Shown piece by piece: positions 7,707 through 12,669 of a stretch of 12,669 bases of DNA. The notes beneath the pieces are model-generated. The model was given only the letters and a program-made list of their open reading frames with translations, ran no database searches and was not told the origin of the DNA. The stretch is from Cyclostephanos tholiformis (lineage: Eukaryota; Bacillariophyta; Thalassiosirophyceae; Thalassiosirales; Thalassiosiraceae): contig JALLPB010000824.1 of assembly GCA_036939975.1 (NCBI GenBank), positions 1 to 12,669 on the forward strand, given 5' to 3'. Numbering within the stretch: position 1 is the stretch's first letter; every line of letters starts with the position of its first letter. The position numbers and the translations under genes were made by a program.

Positions 7707-9894
7707 ATGCCTTGGCAGGAAGCTACTCCCGCTGGCATCCCCACTCGCTGGCATGATCAGTCTCTCCGGGGGCAGACAAGCAATCCTCATGCCACCAGTG
7801 CCACATTTGATGCTCCTCATGCCAAGCAGCCTCCCCTGCTGATGCAGCATTATGGTGAGCGAGTCGATGCTGTCCACCAAGCCAGCAATTCTGATGGAGG
7901 CATTGGGAGGGAGACAAGAATGTTGGAGGAAGAAGCGGAGGAGGTTCAAGAGGGAGTGGTGGAGGAGGGGGAGACGAGGATTGGGGAGATGGCAGTAGAT
8001 GAAGATGAGGATGAGGAGGAGGAGGAGGAGGTTGGGCGGGGCAACATAATGTTGTCAAGAATGTCAAGGAAAAGTAAGTTGGCTCTTTTTGATGCTGATT
8101 TGTTTGCTTTTTGTTTCAACTGATTGGAGGAGATGAGTTGCCCCAATCAAATGTGCAGTTGCCTTGCAATCTTGCATGAATGCAATGATGCTCAATCTGT
8201 TGTTGCAAAGTACTTGAGTTGGTTTGAACGGCAACAAAAGTACAAGCAGGACTCTATCATTTTTGAGTGGTGATGGTACATCTTGATTCTCAAGCAAAGC
8301 AACATGCAAAGAAAAGGAATGAAGAATTCCAAGGTCTTCTGTCTATCGTTCATTGTAGATGATTATGATGTGAGGACAACAGCAATAGGTGAATTTATTG
8401 TTATGGCAGACAAGGATGGAAAAGAAGTAGATCCCGGTGAGTATGTTACCTTTCCAACATACTTCAACTTCTGGAAAAGAGAATACAACGATCTTAAGGT
8501 AAGTCAGCTGGTGGAAGACATATGCAAGGATTGCTAAGTGTTTGCAAATTGTCACAGACATCTAGCAAATCACATGATGAGACAAAATGACAATGATGAT
8601 GGTGATGTCATTGATGATAGCAACAAGGATGAGGACAACAACATCAACATGGCAGATATTGAAAGCAACAACTTCAGCACCACTGACAATGACAGCAGTC
8701 ATGGTGACATGTAGCCAACAGTCCAGACCTCAACCATGCAGAGGCAACGTCGAACGTGGCAGATGAGGAGAGGGAGCTAATGTTGCTCAAGGCTGCTGAG
8801 CACATGAAGATGGCAAGGGCCCAGAGAGCACTCTATCAGGAAAAGGTTGATAAGGCAGTTGCAGATGCAAAGGCAAGGAGGCCTCGCAGTGAGAAGCAGT
8901 ATACCTTCGTTGTGGGCAATTACAGCAAAGAGCAGCCTGGAGTAACTTATTACTACAGCCCATTGAGCATATATAACTTGGGAGTTGTTCATCATGCTCA
9001 TGAGTATGATGATGGACAAGTAAAAGAGCACTTGCATGCACACTTTTATCATGAGGGGACAGGGGAAAAGGGGGCCAAAAATGTGTCTTTGTTGATTATG
9101 AAAACACTGGGGGATCTGAATCTTCTTCATGAGGATTCAATTGGTGGTGAGTTGAATATTATTTTTGACAATTGCCCTGGCCAGAACAAGAACAACACAG
9201 TATTGAAGCAAGTGGTGTGGTTGGGTGAACTTGGGTATTTCAAGTCAATCAATTTTATTTTCTTTGTGGTTGGCCACACAAAAAAATGCGGTTGACCACC
9301 TCTTCAACTCACTGAAGCGAGAATATCAGAAGAAAAATATATTCACCTTTCATGAGTCATGTATGAAGCTAGCAATGTCACATTCAGTGAGTGTACATCT
9401 AACCAATGCAGATGACTTTCTCGACTATGACAAGCTGCTGGATGGCCTGTATTGGAAGTTGTTGGGGCACGTGAAACAAAATCACATCTTTTCTTGTCAG
9501 GGCAATGATGTGTTGCATATACATAAAACAATCTGGCAGAGCATGAGGAGTATTGCATCCAACTACTGAATATTGGAAAAGAGCCAGTCATGGTGACCTG
9601 ATTGAGTATGCAGTGAGGTTCTTGATTACAATTCCATGTGAGGGATTGAATCCATACAAGATGGTGGAAATGTGGAAGAACTATCAACTGAACATTCCCC
9701 CCTGAGTATCAGGTGGATGAGTTGTATGTGGAACCAAGTCCAGAAGTTTTGTTAAAGCTGAAGATAGAGAAGGCAGACAGATTGGAGTTCAGAGCAAACC
9801 TGAAAGCTAAAAAATATTGCAATGAAGGAGTGAGTTGAAAGCACGGCATTTGACAGTGAAGAAGGCATGGCTTGAGCGGGTGAGTTTTTTTTAG
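7707..9894 (+). pseudogene. Transposase-like protein with DNC-x-GQNKN motif, multiply broken
   Basis: Resembles a large DDE/RNase H-like family of stramenopile genomes (I believe near Pfam DUF7869). Order: a start at 7707; an acidic region (DEDEDEEEEEEVGRG) near 8000; AKYLSWFERQQKYKQDSIIF at 8205-8264; DPGEYVTFPTYFNFWKREYN and VEDICKDC to 8534; VTYYYSPLSIYNLGVV; HAHFYHEG; FDNCPGQNKNN (Asp at 9167-9169); GHTK; DHLFNSLKREYQKK; and NPYKMVEMWKNYQ to LKIEKADRLEFRANLKAKKY. In-frame stops: TGA 8121, TGA 8271, TAA 8535, TAG 8712. Phase changes: near 8706-8714, in A7 9280-9286 (one extra A), near 9526-9532, near 9585-9600, in C6 9697-9702 (one extra C) and near 9826-9832. Compared with the family as I remember it, the segment bearing the first catalytic Asp (usually a V-D-Y or A-D-Y motif before QPG) appears shortened to VVGNYSKEQPG. 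I saw no terminal repeats around it. It is almost certainly inactive as read. Confidence 0.7.
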
Positions 9895-9952
9895 CAGACA
9901 AGGCTTTTTCCCACATTCTTTTTTAATTAGTAGTAATATTATTTTTTTAACC

Positions 9953-9981
9953 CATTCCATTTGGAATGCGTCTCCAATAAA
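9953..9981 (+). terminator. Short hairpin plus AATAAA, possible 3' end signal
   Basis: CATTCCA at 9953-9959 is followed after TT by its inverse complement TGGAATG at 9962-9968, and AATAAA occurs at 9976-9981. This lies about 60-90 bp beyond the last transposase-like codons, where a polyadenylation signal would be expected. The stem is only 7 bp and AATAAA is common in AT-rich DNA, so support is modest. Confidence 0.35.
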
Positions 9982-10021
9982 AGTAGAGCCCCACGTGCAG
10001 CCAGTTTTTGTATCCTTTTTA

Positions 10022-10151
10022 GCTTATCAGCCCATTTTATGCTTATCAGCACACATGTTCTTTTATGGTTATAATGCTTTTTTATGCTTATCATTGCATG
10101 TGACTTCTTTTCATGCTTATCAGTGTGTATGCTTCATTTAATGCTTATCTG
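10022..10151. repeat. Cluster of ATGCTTATCA words (GATAAG on the minus strand)
   Basis: GCTTATC or close variants occur at 10022, 10041, 10086, 10114 and 10143, with a diverged copy near 10077. Most are preceded by a T-rich TTTTAT. On the minus strand each contains the GATAAG core recognised by GATA-type zinc-finger factors. Spacing is irregular (19-45 bp), unlike a simple tandem duplication. Whether this is a regulatory cluster or degraded repeat DNA cannot be told from sequence. Confidence 0.6.
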
Positions 10152-10313
10152 CATGGAAAATAATTGAGATCAATTTATCTCAAAATGACCCTTTTTTAGT
10201 GCGGTCTGTCTGGTTGGAAGTATTTTTTGCCAAAACAAGAAAGTGAACTTTTAGATTTATCAGTCTTAGTTACTACCGCCTTATTAACAATTGAAACCTT
10301 AGTGTGTTAAGAT

Positions 10314-10346
10314 AAGGGTTATATAAGGGTTAGCCAAGGGTTGGGA
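10314..10346. repeat. Three AAGGGTT words at an exact 11-bp period
   Basis: AAGGGTT begins at 10314, 10325 and 10336, separated by ATAT, AGCC and GGGA. The word is a permutation of the TTAGGG telomere repeat, but the 11-bp period and the absence of longer arrays argue against true telomeric DNA. Confidence 0.6.
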
Positions 10347-11094
10347 ATTTAGTAGTGTAGCAAGTCTTGTAGACGTGTACCAAGTCCAAATTCAGAGACT
10401 TTGCTCGAATTTTTATCATCTGCCAAGGCATTCTTGCCATCATCCAAAAAAATAATAGGGTTTTCAGACCAACTACCCAGCCCCCCAGCCAAGTGCAACC
10501 CTAACACTGTCGGGACATCTGCATGCAACCCTACCTCTTTGAGGAAATATGCCTATTAATATAGGGGTAGTCGTAATGGCCGTGGCCGGGGAGGTCACTC
10601 ACTAGAGCCCAACCCCTATTCGTCGGAGGTTAAATAGTAATTAAAGGTCTATCGAGGTCTATCGATGAACTAAAAACAATGGCAATGGTGGTGATTAGCA
10701 CGCTCATCGCGTGCTCTGTTTTATTCACTCATCGCCAGGTGCAAAGTTTTCACCTTCTCCCTACAATCTACATACGTACGCGATAAAGGTGTCAACTTCA
10801 ACCTAAAATAATTGCTTCTGTGCAGTTTCGTACGATCCTTATATGGAACTCTACATACAAGAGTTTCCGAGGAACGTTCTCACTTTCCGTAGAACACGGG
10901 TGGTCATCCGGATCGAATAGCCGGATTGAGTCGGGTTTCTCGCCCGATTCTTTTTTAGGTCTATGCTCCGATGGCGGGAGCCATACAAGAGTATTCTATC
11001 GTATCGTACGCCCATGGGCGTATTTTGTCACGTTCAGGTCGCTAACTGCAGGTTGCGTCCTCGTCCTGGGGGGGGGGTTCGGGGGGATGACGAC
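10347..11094. other. Noncoding spacer upstream of the RING-like gene
   Basis: I see no gene here. It contains GAGGTCTATC-GAGGTCTATC (two copies of a 10-bp word near 10646-10665) and a G10 run at 11068-11077. CpG becomes frequent from about 10750 onward, in contrast to the preceding kilobases. The promoter and 5' untranslated region of the RING-like gene probably lie at the right end. The plus-strand frame 10820-11098 lacks a convincing start and protein-like pattern. Confidence 0.4.
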
Positions 11095-12068
11095 ATGAGT
11101 CATCAGAACGACGCGATCGCGATGACGACGGCGGCGACTACTGCTGCTGCAACGACAAGCATGGCCGCGTTGTCGTTGTCATTGCCATCGTCATCAATTG
11201 AACGCAAGTCGCTCGTCGAAGGATGATGCTTCCCCGCCCTCCCCCTCCCCCCCCCACTCCTGTCCAATATGCCTTGATCCGATGTCGTCCAGCGACGTAT
11301 CCCACCCTGTAAATTGTCCCACGTCGGATGCGACTACAACTTCTGCCTCGATTGCCTAACAGCACTGCGCACGTCGTCCATGGATGATTACGGCATGGTG
11401 AGTGATGGAAACTGTCACATCAAGGTGAAACTTGCGTGTCCAAATTGTCAATTGGACATATCGTTGTCGATTCTTGGCACCATCGGGCGTCGGAGGGACT
11501 CCCTGAGGGACGAGCTGAGGAACGTCCCGGATGGCGAGCTCAGCGCGGGCGAACTGAGGTGCAAGCACAGCATGCACGATGTGGACGATGACGACGTTAT
11601 CGTTGATGATAATACCAATCGCAATGGTAGTGCTCGAGATGAGGACGTGGGTGCGAGGAGGCGGAGGAGGGTCTAAGACGTCGACGTCACGCTCTTCGGC
11701 GGGCTCGATGCCATTATCACCGACGTCGAGGGGGGTACATCACCGGACTGACGACGAGCGGCAGGCCGGACATGCTGTGCACCGCCGCCACGATACTGTG
11801 CGGCCTGGCATCGATGCTCCGGGAGGGATGGACGATCGTGAGCGCGACGGCCGAAAATGGCAGTTACGTCAACCGTCGACCCAACGTCGACACGCGACAC
11901 GGATACTCGAGCGCGGGAGTGACAACGCGAGCGAACAATTAGAGCGGCGTCGAGTCCCCCCGTCATTACAATACGACCGACTTCCAAAGGCAGATGGAGG
12001 AGAGAATCCTCTCAACCATCCCGAGTAAAGGGGTTGGAGCGAATGTTGTGGGTGGGGAAGTATTTTAG
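11095..12068 (+). pseudogene. RING-type zinc-finger protein, broken in several places
   Basis: Probable E3 ubiquitin-ligase-type protein of a family I recall as expanded in diatoms. The ATG at 11095 starts MSHQNDAIAMTTAATTAAAT, then a Ser-rich stretch to KSLVE. One extra G at 11221-11222 shifts the frame into DDASPPSPSPPHSCPICLDP. A second shift near 11315-11325 leads into CDYNFCLDCLTALR, MVSDGNCHIKVKLACPNCQL and an acidic tail. The Cys ligands CPIC, VNC, NFCLDC and CPNC outline a C-rich RING; the usual His ligand is not obvious. After TAA 11674-11676 the frame continues as DVDVTLFGGLDAIITDVEGG; at G6 11730-11735 one G seems lost, and YITGLTTSGRPDMLCTAATI follows. TAG at 11940-11942 precedes NTTDFQRQMEERI and a final TAG at 12066-12068. 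Codons are very CpG-rich, unlike the transposase-like pseudogene. Confidence 0.65.
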
Positions 12069-12287
12069 TTGGGGGGCGGCCCCGGCCATTTTTGAGAAAG
12101 ATGGCTTAGGAGGGCCATGCCGATGAATTAAATACTTATCAAATGTTGAATAAATAATAAGTGCTAGTATATTAATATATCCGATTTCCTACCGATTGAA
12201 TGATACACAGAACTGACCATAAGAACACGTCCTTGGTTGGCGTAAAAAATGAGATGCACGAAACGTCCCATGCGAAGGTGCGCATCA
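12069..12287. other. AT-rich intergenic spacer
   Basis: Noncoding as far as I can see, with an AT-rich core at about 12120-12185 including ATTAATATAT. It separates convergent reading frames (the RING-like gene on plus, a hypothetical ORF on minus), so it may hold the 3' ends of both. Confidence 0.4.
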
Positions 12288-12557
12288 TTATACGCCCGAG
12301 TTCAGTCGGCATCGAAATCGTCTACGCCGATTGAGTCTCCAGAGCGGAGTCATCGATGATCCATCGGCTCGTGGATTGTATTGAAACAACCACGGACGGC
12401 GGCATACTCCTGTCGTTGGATTGAACTTGTAGGATAGAAAATCACATTTCGATGGGGAGGAGGGGCCGGGGGAAGGTGAATGATGAGGGGGTGGTGTTGC
12501 GGGGGAGGAAACAGAGACGTTCGCAAGGATGGTTCGGGAGGATGATGTGGATGGCAT
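12288..12557 (-). CDS. Hypothetical protein, 89 codons
   Basis: ATG at 12557, TAA at 12288-12290. The N-terminal half is Ser/Pro/Thr-rich (SSPATPPPHHSPSPGPSS), the C-terminal half less repetitive (KCDFLSYKFNPTTGVCRRPW) and basic at the end (NRRRRFRCRL). I recognise no family. The Ser/Pro stretch is the kind of linker that arises by chance in this GC-rich context, so coding status is uncertain; it may be a 3' exon or a fragment of a larger decayed gene. Confidence 0.3.
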   Translation of the reverse strand: MPSTSSSRTILANVSVSSPATPPPHHSPSPGPSSPSKCDFLSYKFNPTTGVCRRPWLFQYNPRADGSSMTPLWRLNRRRRFRCRLNSGV

Positions 12558-12669
12558 CAGTGACCTAGGCGGGTGAATAACTCCTCTCCTGAAGTGAAAA
12601 ATGAGAGGAAAACAAGTTACATGTAGTTCAGGTCGGGAGAAGAAAATTATGAGCTTTAGTTTAAGGTCT

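Noticed and set aside
7723..8067. Pro/His-rich minus-strand ORF
   Set aside because: It is the antisense shadow of the acidic Glu/Asp-rich part of the transposase-like pseudogene.
8074..8158. Intron with GTAAGT donor, pyrimidine tract and CAG acceptor that would remove the TGA at 8121
   Set aside because: Splicing there joins a frame that stops after about 20 codons; the protein-like frame (AKYLSWFERQQ) would need a length one base different. It remains possible only if there is also an indel.
6476..8273. Nuclear code with TGA read as Trp
   Set aside because: TGA at 6665, 8121 and 8271 would each tolerate Trp, but the same genes also contain TAA and TAG stops and frameshifts, and most frames end at TGA. 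Ordinary decay explains all of this.
8498..8540. Second GTAAGT donor-like site (CTTAAGGTAAGTCAG)
   Set aside because: The bases encode LKVSQLVEDICKDC, which fits the conserved reading of the transposase-like family, so it is more likely exon.
8756..9295. Independent 179-codon protein starting at 8756
   Set aside because: The start codon is GTG, the frame is open further upstream, and both flanks continue the same family in neighbouring frames; it is the middle of the pseudogene.
1..12669. CRISPR arrays, tRNA or rRNA genes, and bacterial operons
   Set aside because: No direct repeats with unique spacers, no cloverleaf or rRNA signature, and no ribosome-binding-site-spaced gene series were seen on reading both strands.

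Overview
The window looks like nuclear DNA of a eukaryotic microalga, most likely a diatom or related stramenopile. There are no operons or Shine-Dalgarno-spaced genes. Repeats are abundant, and several protein remnants resemble families I remember from diatom and other stramenopile genomes: a transposase-like protein with a D-N-C-x-G-Q-N-K-N motif, a RanBP2-type zinc-finger protein, a lone helix-turn-helix (HTH) protein and a RING-like protein. This assignment rests on remembered family resemblance, not on a search.

Layout. 1-865: a decayed minus-strand gene whose N-terminal part is four 69-bp (23-codon) repeats, followed by a Cys-rich region. 1190-2380: about seven units of a 181-207 bp satellite-like tandem repeat. 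2712-3021: three units of a 102-105 bp repeat. 3596-4808: a 1.2-kb element with 19-bp terminal inverted repeats (TIRs) and a CAG/CGG/GAT low-complexity interior. 4803-5240: a weak coding-like stretch on the minus strand that ends at the element. 5768-6383: a 47-codon ORF and a 100-codon HTH ORF. 6476-7099: a minus-strand RanBP2 zinc-finger gene with one in-frame TGA. 7228-7470: a small minus-strand ORF. 7707-9894: a long transposase-like pseudogene. 9950-11094: noncoding DNA with short motif repeats. 11095-12068: a broken RING-like gene. 12288-12557: a hypothetical minus-strand ORF.

Nearly every recognisable gene is damaged by premature stops (all three stop codons) and by single-base shifts, several of them in homopolymers. 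The transposase stretch is almost free of CpG while the RING stretch is very rich in it, so the two have different mutational histories. The genes do not form a visible pathway. The region reads as a transposon and repeat graveyard beside lineage-specific zinc-finger genes. I found no convincing new multi-gene system. The points most worth checking are the RanBP2 gene with its single in-frame TGA, the inverted-repeat element, and the satellite array.
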